Shown one piece after another: positions 52,225 to 62,352 of a DNA stretch of 64,000 nt (its first letter is position 1; every line of letters begins with the position of its first letter). The position numbers were made by a program, and so were the translations under genes. This stretch comes from Zestosphaera sp. (GTDB taxonomy: Archaea > Thermoproteota > Thermoprotei_A > Sulfolobales > NBVN01): NCBI GenBank assembly GCA_038843015.1, contig JAWBSH010000002.1, positions 1 to 64,000 of the forward strand. The letters are read 5' to 3'. Under the pieces are notes generated by a model, which made no database searches, was not told the origin of the DNA, and saw only the letters and a list, made by a program, of their open reading frames with translations.

Positions 52225-52842
52225 CTAAAGACTACTAGAGTAACTCTTAGAGAATTCATAACCTCTATCGAAAGCTCTTAAATTTAATTCAACCCATCTT
52301 GACGGAACTCTGTTTCTTACGGCAGTTCTCAAGTCTTCCGTAGTAAAGGGAAGCTCATTCTCAGCGATCCCGGCAAACACACCTAGTATAACGACGTTCA
52401 TTAGTCTTGGGGACCCCACTTCCTCAGCTATCTTAGTAAAGTCGTGGTATATTATCCTGGCCTTTAACTTCTTGAAAGACTCAATTATTTCTTCTATGTT
52501 GGGGTACTTGGCTATACCCACATTAACATCGATGGAACTCACTTTCCTAGTATTCAGGACTGCTAAGCCCCCTTCTTTTAAGTACTGAACACCCCGTCTT
52601 AATCCTTCAAGAGGTTCTAGCGCTAGTAACGCGTCTGCTTCATCCTCAAGCATCAATGGCCCGTAGACTTCTCTCCCAATTCTCACGTGAGAGTGTACTG
52701 ACCCGCCTCTCTGAGCCGCGCCGAAAGTCTCTCCTAGCCTGACTCTTAAGCCTCTAGAGAGAGCTGCATCACCTATGATTCTTGAGAGGAGTAGATTACC
52801 CTGCCCCCCAACACCAGCTATCATTATATGATAGTACTTCAC
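52225..52842 (-). CDS. iorB: Indolepyruvate:ferredoxin oxidoreductase, beta subunit
   Basis: This protein of about 205 residues starts at GTG (52842), because GGAGGTG stands just before it; the longer frame from 52863 overlaps iorA. It has the gamma-domain pattern of 2-oxoacid oxidoreductases: IMIAGVGGQGNLLLSRI, RLGETFGAAQRGGSVHSHVR and ALEPLEGLRRG. With IorA it oxidises aromatic 2-oxo acids to acyl-CoA and reduced ferredoxin. Confidence 0.94.
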   Translation of the reverse strand: MKYYHIMIAGVGGQGNLLLSRIIGDAALSRGLRVRLGETFGAAQRGGSVHSHVRIGREVYGPLMLEDEADALLALEPLEGLRRGVQYLKEGGLAVLNTRKVSSIDVNVGIAKYPNIEEIIESFKKLKARIIYHDFTKIAEEVGSPRLMNVVILGVFAGIAENELPFTTEDLRTAVRNRVPSRWVELNLRAFDRGYEFSKSYSSSL

Positions 52843-52846
52843 TGAG

Positions 52847-54937
52847 TCACACCTCCTTAACACCCACTACTTTCTCAGTTGATGGTTTTATCGCTTTTAC
52901 TGGACACACCTGAGCACAGAGAGAGCATGAAACGCAGAGAGTAGAGTCTATAAAAGCTTTCCTAGAACTCTCGTCCCACCCAATAGCTGGACACCCTAAC
53001 TGCACACAGAGCCTGCAACCCACACACTTACTCACGTCAACTAGGTAATGTGTTATTACCTTACCTTCTCTAGTGAGTCTCCTAACCACTTGTAACGCAC
53101 ACTCTCGCCTGAAGACAACTAAAGTAGTTTTACTCTCATTTATGGTCTTGTCCATAGCTTTCAATAAAGCTTCTTCAGCGCTTTTTATGTCGTATGGGTC
53201 GACAACCCACACATCATCTACTCCTAAAGCTCTAGCAACGTCTTCTATTCTGTAAGTCTTGCTTGGCGAACCCGTGGCAGTGAAACCTGTTGTGGGGGCT
53301 GGTTGATGACCTGTCATAGCTGTCCAGGAATTATCTAGCACCAGGAAGGTTATCGCGGCCTTATTATATGTTGCGTTAAGTAGTGCGGGCATACACGCAT
53401 GGAAGAATGTGGAGTCACCAGCTACTGCTACTATAGGGCCCTCGCGGTAGCCGGCATGATACTGACCCTGTGCTAAACCTATACCACCACCCATTATGTA
53501 GTTAGTGTCGAGAATTTCGTACGGATTATCAAAGCTTACTCTCTTAGTAGTTTTTTCTCTCCAGGGCTCTATCTCACGCGCGAAGAGTCCATAACCGCCC
53601 ATCTCGTAGCAACCTATATCACCGTTGACTATCCAGGCACCCTTAAACCTATCCCTATACTTGTTAACTGTCTTATGGAGAGCGAATCTGAGCACCCAGT
53701 AAGTCCCTAAGTGCGGGCAACCAGCACATAGCATTGAGGACCTTGGAGCTATGATCTTCTTTATCTCTGCTTTAATATTTCTCCTCTCGTTGCTTGGCTC
53801 ATAATATTTAGAGCCTGTCAACTCAGAAACAGCTTTCAAGACTTGAGAGAGTCCTAACTCGCCAAAGCTTCTTATAGTGCCTGACTCTCTACCTAGAATC
53901 TTGATCTCAGGACAGCAATCCTTGCTCAAAGCCTTAATCTCTTCTTCGACTAGAGGGTCACCTTCCTCGACGACTAAGACTTCTCTTAAGTTGCTCAAAA
54001 ACTTAGATAATTTTCTGATAGGGAGAGGGTATGGAGTCCCTATCTTAAACACCCATGGTTTAACACTACCGTCTAGTCTTGCTAAAACATCTTTAACATA
54101 AGAATATCCAATACCTGAAGCAACTATACCAACGTCTGTGTCTCCTTCCTCAACCCAATTAAAAGGCACTTCCTCAACAAATTCTTTAATGATTTCTAAC
54201 TTTTCTAGTTGCCATGCATGCTTAGCTGAAGGACCTACCTCACCCTTGTACTTATAGGGACCATAAACGTTATATCTGAAGGGCAACCCGTAATGCCTAT
54301 TGAAGAAGACTTTATTTCTTTCCTTCTTGATTTCACCGAACAATACGTCACCGGTTGAGTGACTAATCCTAGTCACAGACCTAACAAACACGGGTAATTC
54401 AAATCTTTCTGAGTAATCAAAACCTAACTTCACCATCTCTTTAGACTCTCCTTGATCAGCAGGCTCTAAAATCAAGACGCCCACACTCTTAGCTAAAGGT
54501 CTCGTGTCTTGTTCTGTAGAGCTGTAGAATGCTCCAGGATCGTCGGCAGCGTACACTACGAGACCTCCGGGAAGCCCTCCATAAACTACCGTAGCAAACA
54601 TATCCATGTACCAGTTAACCCCGGCGTTTTTAGCAGTCACTAGAGCACGAGCACCAACAACGGCGGCACCTACAGCAACATCAAAAGCTACTTTCTCGTT
54701 AACAGACCACTCCACGTAAATCCCGTAATCTTTAGCTATCTCAGACAAAGTCTCAATAACTTCTGAAGACGGCGTGCCGGGATAGCCAGTAGCTACTTGA
54801 ACACCCCCTTCTAAAGCGCCTCTAGCTACTGCTTCATTACCTTGAAGAAGGAACCTAACTCCGGGTTTGTCTAGTCCAACAATATGCACTACTACAACAC
54901 CACAAGTAAGTAACGCATTACCGTCAATTTTAAACAT
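52847..54937 (-). CDS. iorA: Indolepyruvate:ferredoxin oxidoreductase, alpha subunit
   Basis: The 696-residue frame has the alpha-subunit order. The pyrimidine-binding block is GYPGTPSSEV with KNAGVNWYMD. The TPP-binding C-terminal region contains CAGCPHLGTYW and VAGDSTFFHA. Two 4Fe-4S sites follow (CVGCRLCVQLGC and CVSCSLCAQVC). A TATA-like TTTAAAA overlaps the first codons, so translation probably starts at the GTG at 54889, giving about 680 residues. It is followed by iorB with the ribosome site inside its last codons. Confidence 0.95.
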   Translation of the reverse strand: MFKIDGNALLTCGVVVVHIVGLDKPGVRFLLQGNEAVARGALEGGVQVATGYPGTPSSEVIETLSEIAKDYGIYVEWSVNEKVAFDVAVGAAVVGARALVTAKNAGVNWYMDMFATVVYGGLPGGLVVYAADDPGAFYSSTEQDTRPLAKSVGVLILEPADQGESKEMVKLGFDYSERFELPVFVRSVTRISHSTGDVLFGEIKKERNKVFFNRHYGLPFRYNVYGPYKYKGEVGPSAKHAWQLEKLEIIKEFVEEVPFNWVEEGDTDVGIVASGIGYSYVKDVLARLDGSVKPWVFKIGTPYPLPIRKLSKFLSNLREVLVVEEGDPLVEEEIKALSKDCCPEIKILGRESGTIRSFGELGLSQVLKAVSELTGSKYYEPSNERRNIKAEIKKIIAPRSSMLCAGCPHLGTYWVLRFALHKTVNKYRDRFKGAWIVNGDIGCYEMGGYGLFAREIEPWREKTTKRVSFDNPYEILDTNYIMGGGIGLAQGQYHAGYREGPIVAVAGDSTFFHACMPALLNATYNKAAITFLVLDNSWTAMTGHQPAPTTGFTATGSPSKTYRIEDVARALGVDDVWVVDPYDIKSAEEALLKAMDKTINESKTTLVVFRRECALQVVRRLTREGKVITHYLVDVSKCVGCRLCVQLGCPAIGWDESSRKAFIDSTLCVSCSLCAQVCPVKAIKPSTEKVVGVKEV

Positions 54938-55030
54938 GGATTAATCTATTTTAGTAAACTGTTATTTAAACTACGCAATGAGACTACCAGAACTTAAATA
55001 ATGTAGTAGACTTAATAAATAGGTTTAATT

Positions 55031-56413
55031 TCATAAGACTTGATGAATTTTTAAGAACCTGGTGTAGTCTACTAAAGCCTTCACTACCTTAACTGCTCGC
55101 TCAGGTGTCTTGAAAGTAGGTATTCTAGATTCATGCATCTTCCTTCTCTCTACTACCTCAACAGAACCCCCACCTATGTATACTGGAACTATAGTCTTCC
55201 CCGAATTAAACCATCTCTTAACGACTTCGCTTGCGTTAGGTATTGGATCGCCGAATATAGTTAAGACTATGTCTATGTTGGGGTCTTTTGCCAGGACTCT
55301 TAAGACTTTATCGTATCTTGACGCGTCAGCATCTCCGGTAAGGTCTAGCGGATTACCTACTATGCAGTGGGATGGCAGTTCACTACGTAAGCTCTCCTTA
55401 GATGAATCGTCTAAGTTAGCTAGTCTTAAACCAAGCATCTCTGCATAATCTACAGACACTATTCCAGAACCTCCTGAAGAAGTGACTATCTGAACACGGT
55501 CACCGTACGTTCTGGGCAGTAAAGCTAGACCCTTAGCCATATCATAGAGTTCCTCTATAGTATCAGCAACTGCTATCCCGGCTTTCCTGAAAGCTGAATA
55601 GTAGATAGCGTAAGAGCCGGCTAACGAGCCTGTATGTGAGGCTACTGCCCTAACCCCTGAAGGAGTCCTGCCTGATTTAAGAACCACTACAGGCTTTACG
55701 AGGCTAGTCTCAGTAGCTACTTTCAAGAATCTCCTGCCATCTTTAACGCTTTCTATGTACATAGCAATAGACTTGGTGTCAGCGTCTTCTCTTAAATACT
55801 CTAGTAAGTCAGTCTCGTCAACATCTATCTTATTCCCTAATGCCGCCATCTTACTCACGCCTATGCCCTCCTCCTCAGCCCACAACTCGAAAGCTGCTGC
55901 TATAGTGCCGCTCTGTGATATTATGGATAGAGGTCCCTTAGTCTTTATTAGAGGCCATGAAGCACACAACCCTACGTGAGGATTATTTACTCCCTGACAG
56001 TTAGGTCCTAAAACTCTTACGCCACTCTCACGAGCTCTAAATTTAAGTTCTTCTTCTAGTCTAAGCCCTTCCTGAGTGCCAGTTTCTCTGAAACCGCCTG
56101 AAATGATCACGGCGGCTTTAACTCCCTTAATGCTTAGTTCGTTAATAACATTAGGCACCAACCTAGCTGGAACAACTACGACTGCCAGATCTATGCTTTC
56201 AGGAACTTCTAAAACTGACTTATAACATTTTAAACCAAGGATCTCGTCAGCTGAAGGGTTAATCGGATATATTCCTCCCTTGTACCCACCCTCAATAATG
56301 TTTCTGAGTATGATGTGTCCCGTCTTTAATGGGTCTCTAGAAGCTCCTATAACAGCTACTGATTTGGGCTCAAAAAACAATCTTATATCTGAACTCATGC
56401 CCGAACCTCTCAC
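55031..56413 (-). CDS. acdA: Acyl-CoA synthetase (ADP-forming), alpha subunit
   Basis: This 460-residue protein has the CoA-binding domain (SVAVIGASRDPLKTGHI), the ligase part (PNCQGVNNP) and the conserved His in VASHTGSLAGSYAIY that is phosphorylated in the family. It converts acyl-CoA to the acid while forming ATP, the last step of amino-acid fermentation. The beta (ATP-grasp) subunit gene is not in the window. The start is either GTG at 56413 or ATG at 56398, which has GAGGT in front. It follows the aminotransferase gene after three bases. Confidence 0.92.
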   Translation of the reverse strand: MRGSGMSSDIRLFFEPKSVAVIGASRDPLKTGHIILRNIIEGGYKGGIYPINPSADEILGLKCYKSVLEVPESIDLAVVVVPARLVPNVINELSIKGVKAAVIISGGFRETGTQEGLRLEEELKFRARESGVRVLGPNCQGVNNPHVGLCASWPLIKTKGPLSIISQSGTIAAAFELWAEEEGIGVSKMAALGNKIDVDETDLLEYLREDADTKSIAMYIESVKDGRRFLKVATETSLVKPVVVLKSGRTPSGVRAVASHTGSLAGSYAIYYSAFRKAGIAVADTIEELYDMAKGLALLPRTYGDRVQIVTSSGGSGIVSVDYAEMLGLRLANLDDSSKESLRSELPSHCIVGNPLDLTGDADASRYDKVLRVLAKDPNIDIVLTIFGDPIPNASEVVKRWFNSGKTIVPVYIGGGSVEVVERRKMHESRIPTFKTPERAVKVVKALVDYTRFLKIHQVL

Positions 56414-56416
56414 TAC

Positions 56417-57763
56417 TTAAGTTCTAGCACTTTTTATAGATTCCTCTAATATCTCGACAGCTACGTCTATGTGTTCTTCCTTAATAACGAGTGGTGGTTG
56501 TAGCCTTAGAGATGATATGCCCGCACCCAGTAATATTAGGCCTCTCCTGAAAGCTTCTTCTATGACTTTCTCCCTAAATTTCTTGTTAGGTTCTTTCGTC
56601 TCTTTACTTTTAACAAACTCAACACCAACCATTAATCCCTTACCCCTCACGTCACCTACCTCCTCATATTTCTCTTTAAGTTCGCTCAATCTCTTCATTA
56701 AATACTCGCCCTGCTTAGCCGCGTTTTCTGGGAGCTTCTCTTCTAAAATCACGTCTAAGACTGCTATCGCTGCAGCGACTACTATCGGGTTACCGCCTAG
56801 TGTGTTCTCGTGCGCGTCCGGCTCCCACTCAAGTAATTCAGCCCTAGCAACACAGGGGCCGAAAGGCAACCCGTTCGCCGCGGCCTTAGACATAGTCATT
56901 ACGTCAGGTATCACGCCTTCATAGTGCTGTACTGCCCATAACTTGCCTGTCCTTCCAAACCCTGTCTGTACCTCATCTATTATCAAGTAGAACCCATATT
57001 TTCTGCTCATTTTGTACAGCTCTCTCAAGAATCTCTCAGGAGCTGGTACAACTCCTCCAGCACCAAGTATTGGCTCAATTATCGCTCCAGCAACCTCGTC
57101 AGGAGGGACTACATGCTGGAACAAGAAGTCCTCAATGTAAGACAAGACTGCCTCCACACACTCGTCTCCTTCAAGACCTTTGAAGGGACACCTATACGTG
57201 TTAGGGAAAGGTATGTGAACAGCTCCAGCCATGAACGGGAAGAACCTTCTCCTAGCACTTAATTTTGTTGTGGTGAATGACAGCGAACCCATAGTTCTCC
57301 CGTGAAAGCCTGGTACGAAACCTAGTATGTATGGCTTGCCAGGAGAATGCCACTTAACAGCTTTCAGAGCACACTCTACAGACTCTGTTCCTGAATTACC
57401 GAAGAAGACCCTCTTTTTAAAATCTCCCGGTATTAGCGGGAGTAACTTCTCAGCATAAACCACCTGAAGATGGCTGTAGAAGTCGCAAGAGTTTGTATGG
57501 TCGAGTAAATCAATGACTTCTTTCAATGCCTTAACAACTCTCGGATGTCTATGACCCACATTCGTAACAGCAATCCCTGAACCAAAATCTAGAAAAACGT
57601 TGCCGTCAACATCTTTAATCCAGACATAACCAGTCTCTGCAGGAACTAGGGGGGCCGTCCTAGTTAAGGAAGTTGAGAGTAGTGCTTCATCACGCTTAAT
57701 CCATTCAAGAGCTTTAGGACCGGGAGGCGGGACAACTATTGAGGGCCTCTTATAATCCCACAA
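56417..57763 (-). CDS. Class III PLP-dependent aminotransferase (4-aminobutyrate-type)
   Basis: This 448-residue enzyme has IIDEVQTGFGRTGKLWA and the PLP Lys in DVMTMSKAAANGLPFGP. The N-terminal block is FLDFGSGIAVTNVGHRHPRV. It is upstream of the acyl-CoA synthetase alpha gene in one operon, followed by iorAB on the same strand. It could supply 2-oxo acids or semialdehydes. It differs clearly from the paralogue at 19249 in length of the inserted Cys loop. Confidence 0.9.
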   Translation of the reverse strand: MWDYKRPSIVVPPPGPKALEWIKRDEALLSTSLTRTAPLVPAETGYVWIKDVDGNVFLDFGSGIAVTNVGHRHPRVVKALKEVIDLLDHTNSCDFYSHLQVVYAEKLLPLIPGDFKKRVFFGNSGTESVECALKAVKWHSPGKPYILGFVPGFHGRTMGSLSFTTTKLSARRRFFPFMAGAVHIPFPNTYRCPFKGLEGDECVEAVLSYIEDFLFQHVVPPDEVAGAIIEPILGAGGVVPAPERFLRELYKMSRKYGFYLIIDEVQTGFGRTGKLWAVQHYEGVIPDVMTMSKAAANGLPFGPCVARAELLEWEPDAHENTLGGNPIVVAAAIAVLDVILEEKLPENAAKQGEYLMKRLSELKEKYEEVGDVRGKGLMVGVEFVKSKETKEPNKKFREKVIEEAFRRGLILLGAGISSLRLQPPLVIKEEHIDVAVEILEESIKSART

Positions 57764-57914
57764 AATTTAGTCACCGACTTCTCTTACGGTAAAGGTATTA
57801 AAACCCAGAATTTACGTAAACACAATAAAAATCTGTTGTTTACTCATATGTAGACAAAACATCACTCTTAAGTAGTTAATTACTTCTAATGAAATATTAA
57901 GTCAGCTTTTTAAA

Positions 57915-59069
57915 CTACTTAAACCTAACGAGTCTCCTCTTATCAAATTTAGGATGGTTTATATAGTCGAGTGCATTCCCTTTAGCGTCCATGATGCGCA
58001 TGTGATTAATTAGTTTTCTGGAAGAACCGCCTGCTATGCCATCCCCCACTAAAGCGTAACCTTGTGCTGTCTCTTTAACTTTATTGGCGCCTGGGAGATT
58101 TCCCACAGGCAATACCTTTACCAAACCTAAAACACTGGAGTTTCTGATGTTCTTGATCAACATATTTCTGATTAAGTCGATCCTGGAAAGCCTTCCCGAG
58201 TAAAGTACTTCTTTAGGTATTCCGACACTGTAGGTTAAGGCATGAATAGCTTTCAGGACTCCATCAAGCATAGAATTTAGTGAATCATCGCATTCAGGTC
58301 TAGAAGCAAAACACTGAACTAACTCTTCAGGAGTTCTACAACCTGACGCGTAAGAAACTCCCCCAGTAAACACGTCAGTCTTTAACCAATTCTTAACTAG
58401 TTGAACGACTTCTAGGTCTGCACAGCCCATTGACAGAAATCCGGGGCCGGGCATCGTAGTCCCGCCAAACGCGTCTTTAATAAGACCTTCACTAACCCCT
58501 ATAACTGCGTTGTAGCCGAAACCCAGCTCAGATAAAATAAAGGAGACCTCACTATATGGTATCTCAAGTCTCTTGGATTGTAGATATGTTGCGAGGACAG
58601 TTACTGCCAACTTATCTGCGGTTCCTAAATCAACCTTATTTAATTTCTTAAAGTTCTGAACTGTGGGAAGATTTATGATGCCTGGTATAAAAACTACTGG
58701 GAGTCGACGCTTCTTGAACTCTATCATCGTCTTAGCCATAGCGTAATAAACGTAGGAGCCTACATCACCTCTAGCAACACCATACTCGATTTCTTCCTTA
58801 CTAGTTAGGAGTATGTAGGTGTAATACCACTCTTCAAAGATGTCGTCAGATATTTCATCAAGGTAGGTCACCTCAACCCCGTAGCCTGACGGACCTACTA
58901 TGAGGTCGTGCGGAGATAGCTTCTCAACAGCTTTTATGAGTAGTTCAGGCCTAAGCGCTACCTCACTAGATTCAAGAATTACCTCATCTCTTACTACACC
59001 GTTCTCAAGCAAGCATAAATCCATGGTCTTAGTTCCTGGGTCTATTCCTACGACTCTGACCAAGAGCAC
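57915..59069 (-). CDS. DUF1464 family (ASKHA-type kinase-like) protein
   Basis: This 384-residue protein opens with VVGIDPGTKTMDLCLLENG, a phosphate-1-type motif of the acetate/butyrate kinase and hsp70 superfamily. A second Gly-rich motif is GFGYNAVIGVSEG, and GGSSRKLINHMRI stands near the end. This matches archaeal DUF1464 proteins. Phosphotransfer activity is inferred from the fold only. It is divergent from the BtpA-like gene. Confidence 0.8.
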   Translation of the reverse strand: MLLVRVVGIDPGTKTMDLCLLENGVVRDEVILESSEVALRPELLIKAVEKLSPHDLIVGPSGYGVEVTYLDEISDDIFEEWYYTYILLTSKEEIEYGVARGDVGSYVYYAMAKTMIEFKKRRLPVVFIPGIINLPTVQNFKKLNKVDLGTADKLAVTVLATYLQSKRLEIPYSEVSFILSELGFGYNAVIGVSEGLIKDAFGGTTMPGPGFLSMGCADLEVVQLVKNWLKTDVFTGGVSYASGCRTPEELVQCFASRPECDDSLNSMLDGVLKAIHALTYSVGIPKEVLYSGRLSRIDLIRNMLIKNIRNSSVLGLVKVLPVGNLPGANKVKETAQGYALVGDGIAGGSSRKLINHMRIMDAKGNALDYINHPKFDKRRLVRFK

Positions 59070-59151
59070 ACCAAACTATATCTTATAAAGACGCTCATAA
59101 AAATAATACTCCCGGCAACAGTATAGATTAAGAGCTAGTTAAGGTGATAGT

Positions 59152-59994
59152 GTGACAAAACTTGGTAACTCGGGAAAATTACTGATTGGAGTGATACACC
59201 TGCCCAGACTGCCTAGCACCAACTACGCTAGCGAAGTTAAAGTTGAAGACATACTAGAGAGAGCTACTAGAGAGTCTAAACTACTTGAAGAATTAGGGTT
59301 TAGTGGCGTTATAGTCGAGAATTTTGGTGATTCCCCCTTCCTAAAAAGAGTTAAAGATCCTTTAACGCTAGCAACGTTCACAGTCATAACTAGAGAAGTC
59401 GTTAAGTCTGTCAGCATTGATGTAGGAGTTAATCTCCTAAGGAATTCAGGTCTTGAAGCCTACTCAGTAGCGCTGGCAACAGGAGCTAAGTTCATCAGAG
59501 TAAATTCATTAACAGAGACTTTATTGACAGACTCAGGAATTATAGAACCTGAAGCACCTAGACTCAGAAATGTTAGATTTAATCATCCGGGAATTAAAGT
59601 ATATGCTGACATTCTCTGTAAGCACGGAGCTAGCCTAAGCTACTTAGCTTACAGAGAACACAACTTAATAAGAAGCAGTAGAGAAGCAATAAAAGAATTA
59701 GTTGCGGACGCTGTAGAGAGAGGGGGAGCTGACGCGCTGATAGTGACTGGAGCTAGAACTGGAGAAGAACCCAGCGTGGAATTCTTGAGTAAAGTAAAGA
59801 GTATCTCGCCAGTACCAGTCATAGTAGGTAGTGGCGCGAGACCCGAGAATCTTGAGCTACTACTGAAAGTATCTGATGGGGTTATAGTGGGTTCATTCAT
59901 CAAGATTGATGGAAAGGCAGGCAATCCTGTAGACGCTGAGAGAGCTAGACGATTTATCAATAAATTTAATGAGGTAACACGAACACTAAGATAG
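59152..59994 (+). CDS. BtpA/SgcQ family TIM-barrel protein
   Basis: This 280-residue protein shows the BtpA family blocks IGVIHLPRLPST, GVIVENFGDSPF, VGVNLLRN, GADALIVTGARTG and VIVGSFIKIDGK. In cyanobacteria BtpA affects photosystem I stability, but in archaea the family role is unknown and may be a nucleoside- or sugar-linked enzyme. The GTG start follows AAGGTGATA. The stop is near a convergent gene. Confidence 0.85.
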   Translation: MTKLGNSGKLLIGVIHLPRLPSTNYASEVKVEDILERATRESKLLEELGFSGVIVENFGDSPFLKRVKDPLTLATFTVITREVVKSVSIDVGVNLLRNSGLEAYSVALATGAKFIRVNSLTETLLTDSGIIEPEAPRLRNVRFNHPGIKVYADILCKHGASLSYLAYREHNLIRSSREAIKELVADAVERGGADALIVTGARTGEEPSVEFLSKVKSISPVPVIVGSGARPENLELLLKVSDGVIVGSFIKIDGKAGNPVDAERARRFINKFNEVTRTLR

Positions 59995-60054
59995 GCAGGC
60001 ATGAGGCTATATTCTGTTTAATAAAATATGATCGCTCAAGAGCGTAGCTACTTT

Positions 60055-60765
60055 TCAACTTAACTCTAGTCTCCCCTCCTTAATCAATTTAGAAAGAGCT
60101 TCCTCAATACTCTCTCCAATCCTCAAGACATACTTAAGATATGTTCCTGTCCTGCCAACCTGGTCTCGCCTACTCAGTAATCTAACTCTCTCGTTTACTA
60201 CATTAATAGAAACACCTAAGAGAGAAGCAACATAACCCTCATAGCTGATGACAGGTGCTTCACGATGTCCTCTCTCCGTCGGCACTATCAAAACTAGGTT
60301 TTTATTAACACCAGGCTTCCTAACATTCTTTCTCAGGTCTTCGAGCGTCACAATACCGCCAAACTTATAAAACTCCCATTCAGTAGGACTTGATTCTTTG
60401 AGGGGGAACGAAATTACTTCTCTACCCTCAACATCTAATTCTATGTAGGCTTTAGGGGTTGACGCGGGAGTAGCCTTAACTATATACTGCTTATGTATAG
60501 AATAATTGAGTTTTTCTAGGCAAAAAGTGATTTTGTAGGGCTGAGTTAAATACGTTATCACTATATCTACGTCGCTAGTTGGTGTCACGTCTCCTCTTGC
60601 TAGGGAGCCGTGAGCGACTGCACTTATCCCGCAACTACTCAGGTCTTCTATTATGTGAAGAGCTCTTGACCTTAACTTAGCTAGTAGATCCCATCTTTTC
60701 TCATCATAAATGACTTCTCTGAATTCTGGTATTCTCTGAATCTTGTGACGCGGTACTGGACTCAA
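60055..60765 (-). CDS. Nucleotidyltransferase domain protein
   Basis: This 236-residue protein has the pol-beta-type motif GSLARGDVTPTSDVDIVI with the metal-binding Asp pair at about residues 65-67. A conserved archaeal extension follows (LVIVPTERGHREAPVISYEG; RVRLLSRRDQVGRTGTYLKY). It belongs to the predicted archaeal nucleotidyltransferases and not to the short MNT toxin partners. Six bases separate it from the upstream methyltransferase gene. The substrate is unknown. Confidence 0.85.
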   Translation of the reverse strand: MSPVPRHKIQRIPEFREVIYDEKRWDLLAKLRSRALHIIEDLSSCGISAVAHGSLARGDVTPTSDVDIVITYLTQPYKITFCLEKLNYSIHKQYIVKATPASTPKAYIELDVEGREVISFPLKESSPTEWEFYKFGGIVTLEDLRKNVRKPGVNKNLVLIVPTERGHREAPVISYEGYVASLLGVSINVVNERVRLLSRRDQVGRTGTYLKYVLRIGESIEEALSKLIKEGRLELS

Positions 60766-60771
60766 GACGCA

Positions 60772-62124
60772 TCACTCCTTAGTGAGGAGAGCGTAGAAAA
60801 AGCCTGTCGTACCATGTTTATGGGGCCACGCCCTCATAGTGCCTGTAATAAAGCCTTCCTCGTACGGACCCTTAATAGGCACTACCTTAACTCTCTTTTT
60901 CTTAATGACGCGCGATATCACGTCCTCATTCTCTTCCTTGAGGAGAGAACACGTAGAGTATAAGAGATACCCACCCGGTTTAAGAATTTTCAATCCTGCT
61001 AGTAAGAGCTCATACTGAAGCTGTGCTAATTTAGGGACCTCGTCTTCCACGAGCCTCCACCTCAGGTCATGATTCTTCATTAAGGTTCCGTCGGAACTAC
61101 ATGGAGGGTCTACGAGAACCCTATCAGCCACGTCTTTACCGATTATGTTAGGAGCTTCCCTCCCGTCTCTTTCATATATCTTGACTATAGTGATGCCTGT
61201 TTTCTCAAGTAATCTCTGCATTCTCTTAATGCGTATAGGGTCTACATCGAACGCATAGATAACTCCTTCATTCTTCATTAACTCGCCCAAGAACTCTGTC
61301 TTACCTCCTGGAGCAGCAGTTAAATCAACTACTACATGACCAGGTTTAGGATCTAACAGCATTGCTGCTAAGGCTGCTGACTCGTCCTGAATGACTATCT
61401 TACCCTCCCTCACGAGGCTCGACCTGTCGAAGTTATAGGGCCCCCTAAATTTTACTACCGTAGGTACTACCTGAGATACCTCTAAGTCTTTAATTCCCTC
61501 CTCTTTAAGCTCTTTGAGAACCTCATCTACGGTAGTTTTCAACGTATTTACCCTCACTGATATCTTTGGTGTTTTTAGAAAGCTTTCAAAGAGTTTAGAT
61601 GCTTCATCCTCGCCAATCAATTCACGTATCTTTTTAACATACCAAGCTGGTAGTAAGTGCTTTAAGGTGAGCTCCTCCTCAGGCGTTCTAGGCTTATACT
61701 CGTAATTCTTTAATTTATCTATTAAATCCCAAAACCACATACCAGTGAATGGGTGGCTACTTCTTGAGAGGTACTGAGATACCTTGTTTTTAATTTTATC
61801 AAAATCTTCAAACTTGACTCTCTCTTTGCTAAAAATCATTAAGCCTATGAAAACTCTGAGAGCTGCTCTGAGATTACTGTCTAGTAGTAGGGGGTTTATC
61901 ACGCCTGAAAATTCCTTAATTAAATTATCTATGAGACCAAGTCTTAACATTATGTTATAGAATATGGCGGTGAGGGGAGGGTCGCGCCTAGTTCCGAGAA
62001 TGCCAAACTTTTTGAAAGCGTTTCTCTTGGCTTGCTGGGAAGGCTTAATACTCTCAGCTAACTTCACAGCATCAATCAGAGCCGCTACATCCACCCACTG
62101 AAGACTGTAAGGTTCTTTCATCAT
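60772..62124 (-). CDS. NOL1/NOP2/Sun (RsmB-like) RNA m5C methyltransferase
   Basis: This 450-residue protein has an N-terminal NusB-like helical part (about 1-140) and a SAM-dependent methyltransferase domain. Motif I is VVDLTAAPGGKTEFLGEL, and the two catalytic Cys are in VDPPCSSDGTLM and LYSTCSLLKEEN. These mark an RNA (cytosine-5-)-methyltransferase; whether the target is tRNA or rRNA is not evident. It is followed by the nucleotidyltransferase gene. Confidence 0.92.
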   Translation of the reverse strand: MMKEPYSLQWVDVAALIDAVKLAESIKPSQQAKRNAFKKFGILGTRRDPPLTAIFYNIMLRLGLIDNLIKEFSGVINPLLLDSNLRAALRVFIGLMIFSKERVKFEDFDKIKNKVSQYLSRSSHPFTGMWFWDLIDKLKNYEYKPRTPEEELTLKHLLPAWYVKKIRELIGEDEASKLFESFLKTPKISVRVNTLKTTVDEVLKELKEEGIKDLEVSQVVPTVVKFRGPYNFDRSSLVREGKIVIQDESAALAAMLLDPKPGHVVVDLTAAPGGKTEFLGELMKNEGVIYAFDVDPIRIKRMQRLLEKTGITIVKIYERDGREAPNIIGKDVADRVLVDPPCSSDGTLMKNHDLRWRLVEDEVPKLAQLQYELLLAGLKILKPGGYLLYSTCSLLKEENEDVISRVIKKKRVKVVPIKGPYEEGFITGTMRAWPHKHGTTGFFYALLTKE

Positions 62125-62275
62125 ATCATCTCGTTACCCAATACATCATATTCAACTCAGAAACTTTAGATTTTTATCTCGTATCCGCAACTTGATTACT
62201 AGCTTAACCAGAATCTTGAAACTATGTAAGTATAGTGTTTGAGTAAGTTTTATAAGCTTCTCTCCTTTTTTAAAC

Positions 62276-62319
62276 AGGAGGTCGGAGATTAACAGGCTCT
62301 CTATTAAGTGTGACCTCCT
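62276..62319 (+). promoter_or_regulatory. Hairpin in the 5' leader of the small Hsp20-like gene
   Basis: AGGAGGTC (62276-62283) pairs perfectly with GACCTCCT (62312-62319). An inner GAGA/TCTC helix is possible. A TATA-like TTTATAAG lies at 62248-62255, so transcription starts near 62279, at the base of the hairpin. A structured leader of about 75 bases is unusual among mostly leaderless archaeal genes. The left arm itself looks like a Shine-Dalgarno. Confidence 0.5.
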
Positions 62320-62352
62320 CAGCAAACTCGACCTAACGAAGAGAGGATAGAT

